From assembly GCF_964355755.1 (NCBI RefSeq), contig NC_092675.1, positions 22,980,412 through 23,044,411 on the forward strand: a stretch of 64,000 nucleotides of DNA, in the 5' to 3' direction. Origin of the DNA: Antedon mediterranea. Its lineage: Eukaryota > Echinodermata > Crinoidea > Comatulida > Antedonidae. Below are positions 34,105-45,900 of this stretch, piece after piece (position 1 is the stretch's first letter; each line of letters starts with the position of its first letter). The position numbers were made by a program, and so were the translations under genes. A model generated the notes under the pieces. It worked only from the letters and a program-made list of their open reading frames with translations, ran no database searches and was not told where the DNA came from.

Positions 34105-34505
34105 TGCTGCTACAATGCTGGTGGGAAAGTATGGAATAACCTTCCTATGTCATTGCAAGAAGCGACCTCTTACAATGCGTTTAAATATAAACACAACAAA
34201 AATGATGTACTTAAATAGAAACCTCAACTTGAGAACCTGTGCAATTGCGATGTAATTACTTAACTGTTTATTATTATTAATTCTGTATCTGTATCCCGAT
34301 CTGTATATTTAATGTAAATTTGTACTTGTATATCTTTCTATAATCTAAAACAACAACAAAAATGTTTGTAACTTATGATTATTATGCTATTATACTATTA
34401 TGTATGCACTTCTTTAATCATGGACCATTGTAAGAACATTATTTTTAATGAAAATGTCATCCATGTAAAATAAGTTTGTAAATAAAAATAAATAAATAAA
34501 ATAAC
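34105..34505 (+). mobile_element. LINE 3' relic, 5'-truncated
   Basis: About 34 codons to the TAG near 34220 read GGKVWNNLPMSLQEATSYNA..., the typical C-terminal end of a CR1/jockey-type LINE polymerase (compare the common WNSLP motif). An untranslated stretch and an AAATAAATAAATAAA tail near 34484-34503 follow. Confidence 0.65.
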
Positions 34506-35413
34506 TAAATGAATGATTTTGACCCATTCTACTATCAAATATTTTACAGTATAGGGAGATGTTTAAAGTTTAATGCAATTTCAACAAGTACAATAATAAA
34601 TATATATGGGACAAAGTCTCAGCAATAATAATAGGCACATTCGCGGCTGGTCACTCGCAATGAAATATAATTATAGCACTGTGTTTTAATATAATATGAG
34701 AGTAGTTTAGGGAGCAAGTCTGCAGATTATTTGTTCAAAACTTCCCAGTAAAATATGCATATTGTATTGATTTTCCTACGCACATTGATTATTTTGCATT
34801 AGCATATTTAACTTTTTAATTTATGCTTACTCAACCATGACACAAAGATGACTTAAAATTATTCTTCATTGAATTTTATTACTAGTATATATTTTCTCTA
34901 TTTACACCTTAATCTCATACAATTTAAAAAAAAAAATGTCATAACCTTCACTTTACTTTATTGAAATGAAAAATATGTATCAACCCATCATGCGCTGGGA
35001 AACAAAAATGTGTTGAAAACAAACACAAATAAAAACTGTAGTGACTTTTGTATAAGCCCACCTAGGATAGAATCTCACCCCAAAATTGAAGCAAAGTTTA
35101 TGCAAATTCATTCATCAATGTGTCCAAATTACAACATTTTCTGTTACTAATACAATAGTAGTGGACATATCAAAAGTGGAGAGAGTTGTGATATAGATCA
35201 TACTTGGACTAACAGAAAAAAAATATAAATTCATCAATATCTTTGAAATAAACTGTAAATTTCAAAGTAAAATTTGCAATAACTGTTTGGACTTGAATCG
35301 CCGTAGAGTAGAATCTTAAATGCAGACTCTTAAATAATACTGTATATTTAATTGAAGTTATATATATCTGTAAATGGTTTTCAACCACACACTATTTTTC
35401 TAAACATTTCTAA

Positions 35414-35553
35414 AGCTCTATCTACACTATCAAACTTTATGTGACAAACAAATATGATGTGCCCATATATGGACATGATGATGTCATATCACTGCCATAT
35501 TTGGGCACATCACACTTTTTTGGTCAAACTAGTTTGATAGTGTAGACATAGCT
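35414..35553. mobile_element. Harbinger-like MITE, 140 bp, TAA target duplication
   Basis: The TIRs AGCTCTATCTACACTATCAAAC and the inverse of the right end match at 20 of 22 positions. TAA flanks both sides (35411-35413, 35554-35556). Same family as 27661-27810 and 52286-52414. Confidence 0.8.
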
Positions 35554-36866
35554 TAACTGTAGTAGAACTGATTTTAAACTTTAAAATGTACAAGTTACTG
35601 TCGTGTTCTACAGATCATACCCTACTGTACAGTATAATAACATAATAAACAGAGAAATGGTTATCAACAAAAAGAAAGCTGGAACAGATACTGTACTTCA
35701 CTGTTTGAGCCAAAATCTATTAAATTCACTTATATTTAGCTACTGACATTTGGAAGCAGTAGACAACAAGTAGGAAGTTATACTATGGATAAATTACCTT
35801 AAATCAGTCTGAACACAACCTTAATAATAAACATAATTTAATGTTGGTGGTGTAAATATTATTAAACATCGCATTAAAATATCTCACGAACAGTGTGCAT
35901 AATCAATCAATAAAACAAGTAAACTTAAAAAAATACAAAACAAAGATAATAATTAAACATTGATCAACAGTACTGTACCTCAATCTTGACCAAAAACGCT
36001 GTATTTGAAATTATTGTAGTAAATGAGTAATTAATTTTTTTAAATATTCAATTAAATAATATGAAGACCAAAATGTGTCCATATTTACACACATTTTTTA
36101 AGTACCTCCTTACACTAGAAAAGCTATGTTTGCTTTACAAACATTAAAGATACAATTAAGTATTTGTATATATATATTATATATTAAATGGATTTAATAA
36201 CAATATAACATGATCAACAAGGAACACACATACAATGATATTGCAGAATTAAAAGGCTGCTGAGTTGATTTGGAGTTAGAATTTAAAAATGAGATTATAT
36301 TAAAACATTTCAAATTTTACTTAAAGTGTGTATGTTTAGAAAAGATATTGCTTTAGCTTCTTTAAAATTGTCAGATACATTATTGAACATTTATAGCAAT
36401 ACATTAAAACTAAATGTTTTTAGATTGGTAATGGTGTGTTTTGTAAATTTATCATTTTAATCTACAAATTCTTTTAAATTCAAAGGTCAATTTCTCACCA
36501 TTGATACAATTAATTAAAAGAAAGCATGATGTGAAAACAGAAAGACTGTACTGTAATGGCAACAACATTTTTTGGACTATAAAATAACTTTAACCTCAGA
36601 TTCATCACAATGTGAATATATTAAATATAGCACAGAAGATCCACATAACTAAAAAAAAAAAAACTGCAGTGCAGAACAAGTTCAAACTAAAAGTGCTAAA
36701 ATATAATAATTATGAAAATTAAATATCATTTCAGAAAAAGATTATTCATATTTTAAATGTTCTGGTGGATCTGCTGATGCATTTCTGCAAAAGGGTAGCT
36801 CTGCAAATTGTTGTTGTAAAAAATATAAAACTTTGCAACAACATTGATAAAAACCCCACCTATTTG

Positions 36867-36909
36867 TATGCCGACACAGTTTAATTTTGTTGAGTTGCGT
36901 GTCGGCATA
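36867..36909 (-). promoter_or_regulatory. Stem-loop in the presumed LYSMD3 3' UTR
   Basis: A perfect 11-bp stem (TATGCCGACAC / GTGTCGGCATA) encloses a 21-base loop. It lies 127 bases past the LYSMD3 stop on the transcribed strand. It could be an RNA element or an old insertion; the flanks show no duplication. Confidence 0.4.
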
Positions 36910-37035
36910 AGTCCACCAAGCCTCTTTTCTAAAACATGGTACTACAGGAATTTTTGTGCAATGCTGTTGCACATTTTATAATGTTGACAATATTGAGCTC
37001 AGAGCTACTGTACCCTTTAAAGATTCTATGTACCG

Positions 37036-38573
37036 TCAATGACCAGCAGCAGCATTAGTTACTTGTAAATTGCCATCATGTTCTTTGCCTTCATTAACTG
37101 ACCATGCATAGTAAAAGAAAGCGGGTATAAATATTCCTATAACAAACAACAATATAAGCATTGTCCACCACTTTAACCCACATGTAGCCCCATCACAATA
37201 CGTTGCAGGAGTTTTTTGCTGGAAAGGGTGAATACGTTTCTCAGTCAACATTGATAGCACCTCGTCTAACGATTCTTTCTTAGAAGTTGTCGCTGTCTGA
37301 ATACGTTTTAAATCACGGTCCATGTTACGCAAGAATTGTTTTGCCTCGCCATCATGGATGGCATCTCGTATACTAATTTTGCGTACACTGAACAGTTCTT
37401 CCTCTTCGTCCTCCTCGCTCAGATTTTCAATGCGTGTTGAATTTGTTAATCCAGCTTCATTTTCTTGTAGACGCCGTCGTTTCTCTTCTTCCTTAATTTC
37501 AGTTAGAAGTCCGTAACGTTTTACAGGGATTTTAATTTTGGACAATGCATAAAAATCTTGATCTTGAAGCAGATTATTAATTCGTTTCAGCTCTGCAACC
37601 TGAAAATAATATATTATTATTGAAATTAATAATTAAAATCTGTTTTATAAATTACAAGCAAATTTTAATCAATATCAATTTGAAATTTAAATACTACTAC
37701 AGTATAGTAGATTATGTAATGTTGAATGGTTTTTATTATGCATGGCAATTTAAACATTTATTTGTCATATTTGCATTTGATAGAAAATGGAATAAGAATA
37801 AAATTTGAATATTGAAACTAAGGTAGGCTTAAAAATGTATATTTTTTATTTCTTTATTTCACCTCAATGAACATCAATTTACCAAAGGACATCATTGTTC
37901 TTTAAAAGGTCTGTCACTAATTAAAATATGGGTGTGTAATTGCTTTTGACGCAGGTTTGCCTCATGGTATACTGTACATACAATATGATGCAAATCGAAA
38001 AGAATGGCGCACATATTCTGGGGGTCGTATAGTGCGTCATGCAATTGACAAGTGCATTGTGTTAGATTCAATTGAAAGCAACGATTATCAGTGGCTGTAC
38101 CTGACCCTAAAGATAATCAGATCTAGTAGGTGCAAAAGTGCCACAGCGCATTTCGCAGCACTGCCATTCACATGTGTTTGTCTGAAACAAATTTAAATTA
38201 TTATTAATTAATGCTTTTTTCTAGTATGAGATACTGTACGTACAGGAACAGCATACTGCAACGCAAATCCTAATAAAGTATCCGATGGTCTTATTTGTCT
38301 CTCTAACAAAACCTGTTCATCTGGTTCCTTTTTCACATGATTCTTTTTTGATTTTCCATGTTTCGACTTGTCAGTTTTTCGAGTTCTCAATTGAGTTAAT
38401 TCAATCGCTGTATCGTCAGTTTTAACTTCTTCATCAGACAATTCTGCATCCCCAAATACATATACTCTAGCGTTTTGTACATTCTGAACTTGTCCCACTG
38501 TTGGTAACAGTTTTGCCCGTTCAAATTCGTAGGCCGGCGTGTGGGTATTCATTCCAAGAACGCCCACGGACAT
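37036..38573 (-). CDS. LYSMD3: LysM and transmembrane protein (LYSMD3/LYSMD4 family), complete, 2 exons
   Basis: Exon 1 is 38573-38244 (110 codons) and exon 2 is 37599-37036, joined in phase 0 to give 297 aa; human LYSMD3 is 306 aa. The LysM domain crosses the splice. Exon 1 ends RQIRPSDTLLGFALQYAVP and exon 2 starts VAELKRINNLLQDQDFYAL, followed by IKIPVKRYGLLTE. This is very close to human LYSMD3 (DTLNAIALQY, VADIKRVNNL, QDFFALRSIKIPV). An acidic/basic middle region follows, then one hydrophobic segment at about residues 254-276 (WWTMLILLFVIGIFIPAFFY) and a short tail. Family members are single-pass membrane proteins linked to the Golgi and endomembranes, and LysM domains bind chitin-like glycans. 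The start is the first ATG of an open frame. It is convergent with POLR3G. Confidence 0.92.
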
Positions 38574-39303
38574 GGCGACTGATTACCGGTTGTTGTGTCA
38601 ATGGACCCTCCAGCTGATAAGCCAGGTTGTAGCCTAGGTTAATAAACACAATTATTAAAGAAATCAGTATAAATGTTAACACTTGATATCCTAATATTAA
38701 TACTCATTAGATGATGATTATATTATTAAAGTTTGACAGCAATATACAATTCAGTAAACATGTTTAAATGTCAATTTAGTGAAATCCACCAAGGCTCAAT
38801 TCATCCACGAATACACATCATCATCTTTTCGGATGTCAAAGTTGATTTTTTACACACGACCGCATGAGGGCAGTGTATTAAAAACAATCTTTATATTTGT
38901 GATTTGGCGGACAAAAACAACGAAGCGCAAATTAATGTTTTGAGTTTAAATTGAAAAAAAAGGAAGGTATTTATGTAGGCTACTAAGCCATAGCTAGGAG
39001 GAGGAGTACTAAGAGTAGGAAGGAGAGGCCTTAGTTAGCTGGCTAGCCTAGGCATAGGCTAGGCTTAAAACCTGCTTTCCTGCTGCTGGCGCGCCCGTCT
39101 TTCTAGGCTAGCCTAGCTAGGCCTAGGCTAGAATAGAGGCCTAGGCCTAGGCCTAGTTGTAGTAGTAGCCTAGGGCTAGGCTAGCTAGCTAGGCTATGGC
39201 CTAGCTAGACCTACAGGCTACATTATACATAAGGACCTCCTAGGCCTAGGCTAGCTAAGGCTATCCTCTATACCTAGGCATGTGAGGCCTTACTATTAGT
39301 TAC

Positions 39304-41627
39304 GGTCACAGTGCATATCGGCCGCCAGTCATTTCGGCCGCCGGTTATGGAACGCCTAAAATCATGAAACGCCAAAAAGGACAAAATTTGTATTGTTCAT
39401 TTCGGCCGCCAATCATCAATATTGTTAATGTATGGCACGCCTCAATTATAAAAAATGGTGTATACATGTGCCTATCGCCTGAATAGACGTGCGTATTCAA
39501 AAAGCAAGCAGCAATCAACAAAAACGATCATACTTTTTGATTTGTATAGAGTTGCGCTATTTTATGGTCATTCGCCGGCTTCTTCTCCTGACTGAGCCCT
39601 ACAACCTCTCAGCGGCGCCCCCCCCCCCACACACACACACAACAACCATTGCGAAATAAAATAAGTTGTCTAGAAATACTTTAGTTAAAACTACTAAACT
39701 AATGATTTACACGGTCTTTTGATGATATCGGTCGCGTTTGAAATCGGTCGCCCTATTTTGTATGGAGCGGGATGCATGCTAGCGGGATATACATTTTCTT
39801 CATTTATATAGATTTAATTGATATTTTTTAGGGGCTAGATTATTTATGTGGATATTTTTTATTTGGTTATCAATCGGAGAAGGACGATGTCTTTCCAAAA
39901 TAGTCATTTCTAAACACGTTTAAATATTAAATTAGGTAAATATTATATCAGGCATATAATAATTTACCTCCAGTTATATGTACTGTAATTAATATATTAT
40001 ATAGAGAGTATACGTCTGTCCTTTATTATGCAAACAATTACGTAAAAGAGAACAATTTATTTAAAAACAATAATTGTTACAATGTATAGCCCGTAAAAAA
40101 GCCAGCGTATCCATTGTTATACTTATGCATACTGTGGCAGATTATATCATGTCGTTAACAACATACTATTCGATCACCTAATTTTTATTTTTTTATTTTA
40201 TTTACATCCGTTATGTAGGATAATATTAAGTGTATAATAATAATTGTTGAGACAAATCACGTGTATACTTTTATTTCTAGTGTTTAAAATAGTTGTTAGT
40301 AAAAATGATCATTATATGCGGATGGTTAAAAGGCGAGTTACTGAAATAAACCCCCGAATAAGCCATATTGGGGGAGATGCGCCTTCTATGATCGTGCAGC
40401 TGTTTCCTCTCTAACAATGCGTTATTTTGCTGACGGGGTTTCCCCTTTTTTAAAAGCACGCACTTGTTAGTGTGTCAAATCATGGACAAAACACGACGTA
40501 CGATCGTTGTCCATGGCCAGGTAAAGATGACGTCTATTACTAATAACCATACTTTTAAAACGTCTATAGGCCTCCTGCACGTGTTTTTGTGAAACGATGT
40601 ATATAATTTACGTATACTGTACGTCGATACTATAGATTTTAATTTGAAAAATATCTTTTATTTCTTTATTTACAATAATCATTTAATGTAAATAATTAAG
40701 TAAGTAGTCTCACATAACTGCACATAACATCCATACGACGTTCGTAAATCTAAATGTTTAAATATCAGTACCTCTTTGAGAATCGTGTCCACCTATAATT
40801 ATCCATACATTATTCTCACATCTATCATTGTACATCATAGACATACTGTAGGGCTGGTAGATTGATTTATAACGGAATATTATCTATATATTTTATTATT
40901 ATCCTAAACCATGCTCACGTCAGAGTGGCGGATATCGAATGCAAAAATCATCACCATGCATCAAATTCCTTTATTGCATAAACCTCATTGAGCTGGTATC
41001 CACTTGCAGGTATAGAACGAGTTTCGTAATTAACTGTGATTAAAAAATACGCAATAGGCGCGTCTACTTGTTTAACAATTAAATTATTATTTATTTTCAA
41101 AACCTTAAACAACGGCATGCTAAAAGAACACATTACAATTCATTCAAACCTGTAAGATAAAATGGAAAAACAAATTATTTATAAATAATGAGATAAATAT
41201 TTATATTTACTGTACTTAAAAAATAACGATCGAGGTTTAAAAAAATGTCAAACAGTATTATTAGAAATTCCAATATTCAAAATTAACTAAAAACATAATG
41301 AACGTTTTCATTAAAAATGTATCTAATGCGCCATATACAAATTAGCGCGACCAAAATAAAACGCGACCGATATCGTAACTAATAGGATAAAAAGCGTATC
41401 TAGCGGCGCTCCATACAAAATACCGGATGTTTATTTTATCGCGACCGATTTCAAACGCGATCGATTTCAAGCGCGACCGATTTCATCTGACACCATTTAC
41501 ACACGTCTATTGACGATTCTGGCGGCCGAAATGAACAATACATATTTTGTCTTTTTTGGCGTTTCATGATTTTGGGCGTTCCATAACCGGCGGCCGAAAT
41601 GACTGGCGGCCGAAATGATCAGACACC
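39304..41627. mobile_element. 2.3 kb non-autonomous DNA transposon with 8-bp target duplication
   Basis: Terminal inverted repeats of about 110 bp hold repeated TTTCGGCCGCC motifs, with arms 39304-39415 and the inverse of 41518-41627. They lie inside exact TTAGTTAC direct repeats (39296-39303, 41628-41635). Subterminal GAAATCGGTCGCG(TTT) motifs recur near 39727-39750 and, inverted, near 41340-41490. No transposase frame is visible. An 8-bp duplication fits hAT, P or Merlin types; the GGT start argues against classic hAT (CA start). Confidence 0.8.
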
Positions 41628-42094
41628 TTAGTTACTAGCTAGGCCTAGCTAGCTAGCCTACTTACTAGGCCTACTAGAGATATCTTAATATTATAATTAG
41701 CTTAGCCTATTCCAGTGACAGTCAGTGACACTTATTATTATTATCTGGCCAAAAACGTGGGCCCTCCGAATTACCTTCATCTCTCAGTGCATCTCGAACC
41801 ACACTAAAACCCCAATAATGAACCACACCGAACCCCAATGATGAACCACACCAAACCCTAATAATAACGTCTAACCGAAAAATAGTCACCGTTAGTATAA
41901 TAGTGAAAAAAAATCTGTTTAATAATCATGTCCACATTATATTTGCCATCATCAATGTAAAACACATTGCAATACAGACATTGATGCATTTTACAAATTC
42001 ACTAGTGGCCTGAACAGTCTTCCGTATCATTAAAAATCAATAATTATCTGATTAAATGCGATAACTTATTTTGCATTTTTGAAAATTTCAGTCA

Positions 42095-42148
42095 ATGCAA
42101 AAGATTGATATAAATTATCATAGTAAGAGTGAGGTAGACTCGGAATAA
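42095..42148 (+). promoter_or_regulatory. Small upstream ORF of GON4L
   Basis: The exon starting at about 42092 (after acceptor TTTCAG) carries an ATG at 42095 with 17 codons, ending TAA at 42146-42148. This is in frame with the main ATG and three bases before it. Such a uORF could lower translation or favour reinitiation. Confidence 0.4.
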
Positions 42149-42151
42149 TTG

Positions 42152-42925
42152 ATGGCAGGAGTAAAACCACCTGATTCAAGGGAGGAAAACCCGAGTGAAG
42201 ATAGATATTGTCCTCAAAATAATACAACCATGAATTTTTGTTCAAAAGACACCAGTAATAATGCCCAGGAAACAACTGAAAAACAAACATATTCTGAAGA
42301 TAAAATCATGAATAAACAAGTAATGAAAGAGAGTTTGTCAACAGCAGAAGAACAAGATACAGACATTGCTACATGTTCTAAATCAGTTTCTTTAAGAACA
42401 CCACCACTTGATGATAAAACGATTGAGAAAGATGATGAAAATCAATTAAAAATCATTAGTTTCACTTCAGAAAACAGTGATGATGATTATGTAAGTGATG
42501 AAAATTCATCACCAGAAAATGAATCGCCAGTGAAGTCAACTGGCAAAGCCAAACTTCCCTGTAAAAGAAAGAAAACAACGTACCACCAAAGATCTAAAAA
42601 ACGAAAGTTTGCTAAAACAGGAAGCTCTTCTGGGCATGATGACAACCTTCAGGGATCAACTTCCAAATCTGGTGACAGATTAAGAAGCATCTCAAAGCAT
42701 AAGATACCATTTAGGTTTTCTCCTAAAAAGTCGTGCTCTGGTACCCGATTTAAACGAAAGCTTCAGGGGAAAAAGCTCAAGAAGTTAAGATTTAAAAAGA
42801 GAAAAGTGGACAATGAATCAAGTGATGAAAGTTGTTTTGGAATCAATGATGAACTAGAGGAAACGTTAGAGGCTAATGCTACAAAGAATAACCTGACAGC
42901 TATTAATGTTAAAAGCATATTACAT
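42152..42925 (+). CDS. GON4L: GON4L exon with basic/acidic N-terminus
   Basis: 258 codons. An acidic Ser-rich half (ENSDDDYVSDENSSPENESP) is followed by a strongly basic half with probable nuclear localisation signals (KRKKTTYHQRSKKRK, KLKKLRFKKRK). The sequence itself is not conserved with vertebrates, but it joins in phase 0 to the conserved VITNEHV exon. Confidence 0.8.
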
Positions 42926-45900
42926 GTAAGTTTATAATAAGAGGTGAGAGGTGGCCTATAAACATACTTTATATTATTATAAAATATGGTTAAGTTAGAC
43001 ATACATACATTGTATGACTATTACAACGATTACTACTTGTGTTAAACATTCTTTATACCGTCTTAAGACATAACCAAGAGTTTTAATGCCAAATAAACAA
43101 ATAATGCTAAATAAAGACTTGCATTTTTAGAATATGAAATGTCTACCATGCTAATCTATAATTTTGACACAAAATAAATTGTATACGTCTCTAAATTGTA
43201 AGATAATCATATTTTAAATTTCGTATTAATATTTTTCATTCTTAAAGCTCAGGTACAGGCATGAATTTCAAATATAATATTTGGTTAAATGTACATAAAC
43301 CAAATATTTGTAACAGAAATCGAGACGAAAAAACATGAATTTCCCTTAATATGGTCAAATACAAAATTTGGCAAAATTCTTCCATAAAAACCAGGAAGAC
43401 TTTTTTTCAGTAGTTAGGTAGTTAACCTAATGTAATAACATGTCTGGTGACTCCCTAGATGGTGAAAACAGATGGTTGATATACGGTGGTGGATAATTTT
43501 TGCTATAGCATGAAAATAAAAATCTGAAGTTGAATAAAAATATCAGAAATTAGTCATCCGATAACATTTTTTACCACACCGTTTATTTTTCATAGCTTTT
43601 TTAAATTCCTCTCTATTTACAAAATTTGTGTACAAAAGAATAGAGATTTTACTGTGTAATTTGAACTATCCCCCCACTGATAAGAAAGTGCTTATTTTCA
43701 AAAAGCTCGTGTAACACAAATAAAATCCCAAAAATTATGAAACATAGGGGAAACTATAGATCGATAATTATTGGAATGTATGATCAATAGAAATTTTTTG
43801 CCCGCACCTGGCCTTTAAGACCCTCCACAAAAAAAAATCTGTTATCAATAGATTTATGTTGTTAAATTTTCGATTTACAGCATGTAATAACAAATGAACA
43901 TGTTCTGGCAATGGTGAGAAATACCATGTTAGAAGAAGAGAAGAAAGAACAGTTAGAAAAAAATGAAGATATTAAAGGAACAGAAAAGATAGAAGAAAGT
44001 GAAGAAGCATCATTTGTAAGTACATTATACTGTATACAGATGTCTATTATTAAATTAACTTGACTTTTACAGAAGTGTGTGTTATGATTCGTAATAGACT
44101 GTTGACCAAATTGAACATTGCAAAATCTGAGACCTTCAAGTTTATGAGAGATTCATTCAAACTTTGAAATCACACTGTTTCTTTATTACAATTCTAATTT
44201 ATTATCATGTACTAATATGTATGTATTTTGAAACTTTTTCAGGAACCAAAAATGACAAGATCAAAGTTAAAAGAAGTTGTTCAACAAGCTAGAAATGTAA
44301 GTGTTCATTACTAGGTCCTACTGTTAATGTTTATGTATTGAAATAGGTAATAGAATTGTCCTAAAATCTGTATTTCAACATTACATAAAAAAAAATTCTA
44401 GGCACCATATGTTTGGCCGCTCTCTCCAGTGAAGAACAAGAAAGTTGTTCCACAATTTGCAGAAATTAATTTTGATGAAGATTCTGAGGATGATGAAGAT
44501 TACAAGCCTGATCCAAATGAGGTAATTTTGAGGTTTAAATTTAATATTTTAGTATTGATTATATTGCAGTAAGCAACCTTGCATTAAACTTTACAGAGGA
44601 GGTAACTGTGCAGTAAATTTTACCCTTTTGAACCGTCTAAAACCTCACCATGCTCTTCTTTCCCTCTATCCAGATAGTCCATGTATAATGTGCAGTGTTT
44701 TCCTCAGTTGAGGGAATTCTATAGACCCATGGCAATTACCACAGTACATTTCCTACAAAAATCAACAAACTACAAGTTCTTTATCATACACATGTGCATT
44801 TTATGCATGTCCCATTTGAAGGATGAGACAATGATGCCTCTTACATCAGGGATTTTCGTTTAATATTTAAGATACTGGGACCTTTATAAAAGCAGGGAGA
44901 CCATTTTAGTACCTACAATTTAAGGAAGACTCAAGCTTAGTCCTTAGATTAAGAAAATAGTCAAGACCAAAATAAAACTAGCCACGTAAAAGTCTCTGCA
45001 TCTTAACAAACTCACACATGCTACTAGTCCAATCGCTCTCATTTTCTAACTTGATAATGTTTTGTTACAACACAGAAAGATGAAAGTGATCATGAAAGTT
45101 ATCTGTCATCACAAGTCAGTGAGTTTGGGTCACCATCTCCATTCACGCCATTGTCTCAACACAGTTTCCTAGAAAACAAAGAAGAAAGTCCTTTGAAAGA
45201 AACTTGTATAATAGAAAACACAACAGAAGATGCTGGAGAGCCTCTTGCAGTGCCTCTTCCTCACCTAAATGAGAAGGAGAAGGCGACAACATCTATGCTG
45301 CCACCATCATCTACTCCACAACCAGATAAGATATCTGATGATGACAAGTTTATGAAGTTACTGGATGAGATGGATAAAGAGTTGGATTCAATGAGCCAGA
45401 AACCACATGGAACGGTACAACTGTTATTGAATTGTTTTCTTTTAACTAGGCAAATTGAATAGTTGTGTATAAATTCACAGTGCTTTCTAGTTAAAAAAAA
45501 TATGGTGAGTGGCCAAGCGGTTAAGACAGTTGAACCGTAATACTTTGCTATATTAACATCGGCAAGGGTTCAAGCCTCACTTGCTCCATGGCTCTGGTGG
45601 TAGAACTACTCTTCTTGGAAATGGAATATAAACCGTAGGTCCAGTGTACACATTTGGCTCATGTGCACTTTAAAGAACCTAGTACATCTTTCAAGACAAG
45701 TAAGGGGTTACCCCGGTGTATTAGTATGCACACAGCCACTAATCAAGAGGGCCCCTTGATTGTCAGCATACGCTGTTTAGGGTCACCCTCTATAAATAAG
45801 GTGTAATAATAAAAAAAAGTTGTCGGTCATCAAACAGAAAGTTTGTATTGGCCAGCTTAGCTTTGGTCTATGAATATTTAAATGTAAGGACCAGTGAATG

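Larger units (their letters stand above)
33400..36740. other. Tail-to-tail intergenic region, POLR3G / LYSMD3
   Basis: AT-rich and without genes. It contains a LINE 3' relic (34105-34505) and one MITE (35414-35553). A hairpin (TGGCAGACA / TGTCTGCCA) lies at about 33531-33559. It presumably also holds the end of the LYSMD3 3' UTR. Confidence 0.6.
38574..42151. promoter_or_regulatory. Divergent promoter region LYSMD3 / GON4L, interrupted by a transposon
   Basis: The start codons are 3578 bp apart, back to back. Of this, 2324 bp is the TIR element at 39304-41627, so about 1.25 kb is original sequence. AGGCCTA/CTAG-rich low complexity (38985-39295, resuming at 41636-41690) flanks the insertion. 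A short tandem of GAACCACACC(A/G)AACCC units lies at 41795-41870. No TATA box or defined start site was identified. Confidence 0.5.

Noticed and set aside
40486-40521. CATGGACAA...TTGTCCATG hairpin as another mini-palindrome insert
   Set aside because: No 7-bp direct repeat at its borders, a long non-palindromic centre, and it lies inside the 2.3 kb TIR element.
42066-42290. Minus-strand open frame across the GON4L start
   Set aside because: No recognised family; overlaps the well-supported GON4L exon on the other strand.
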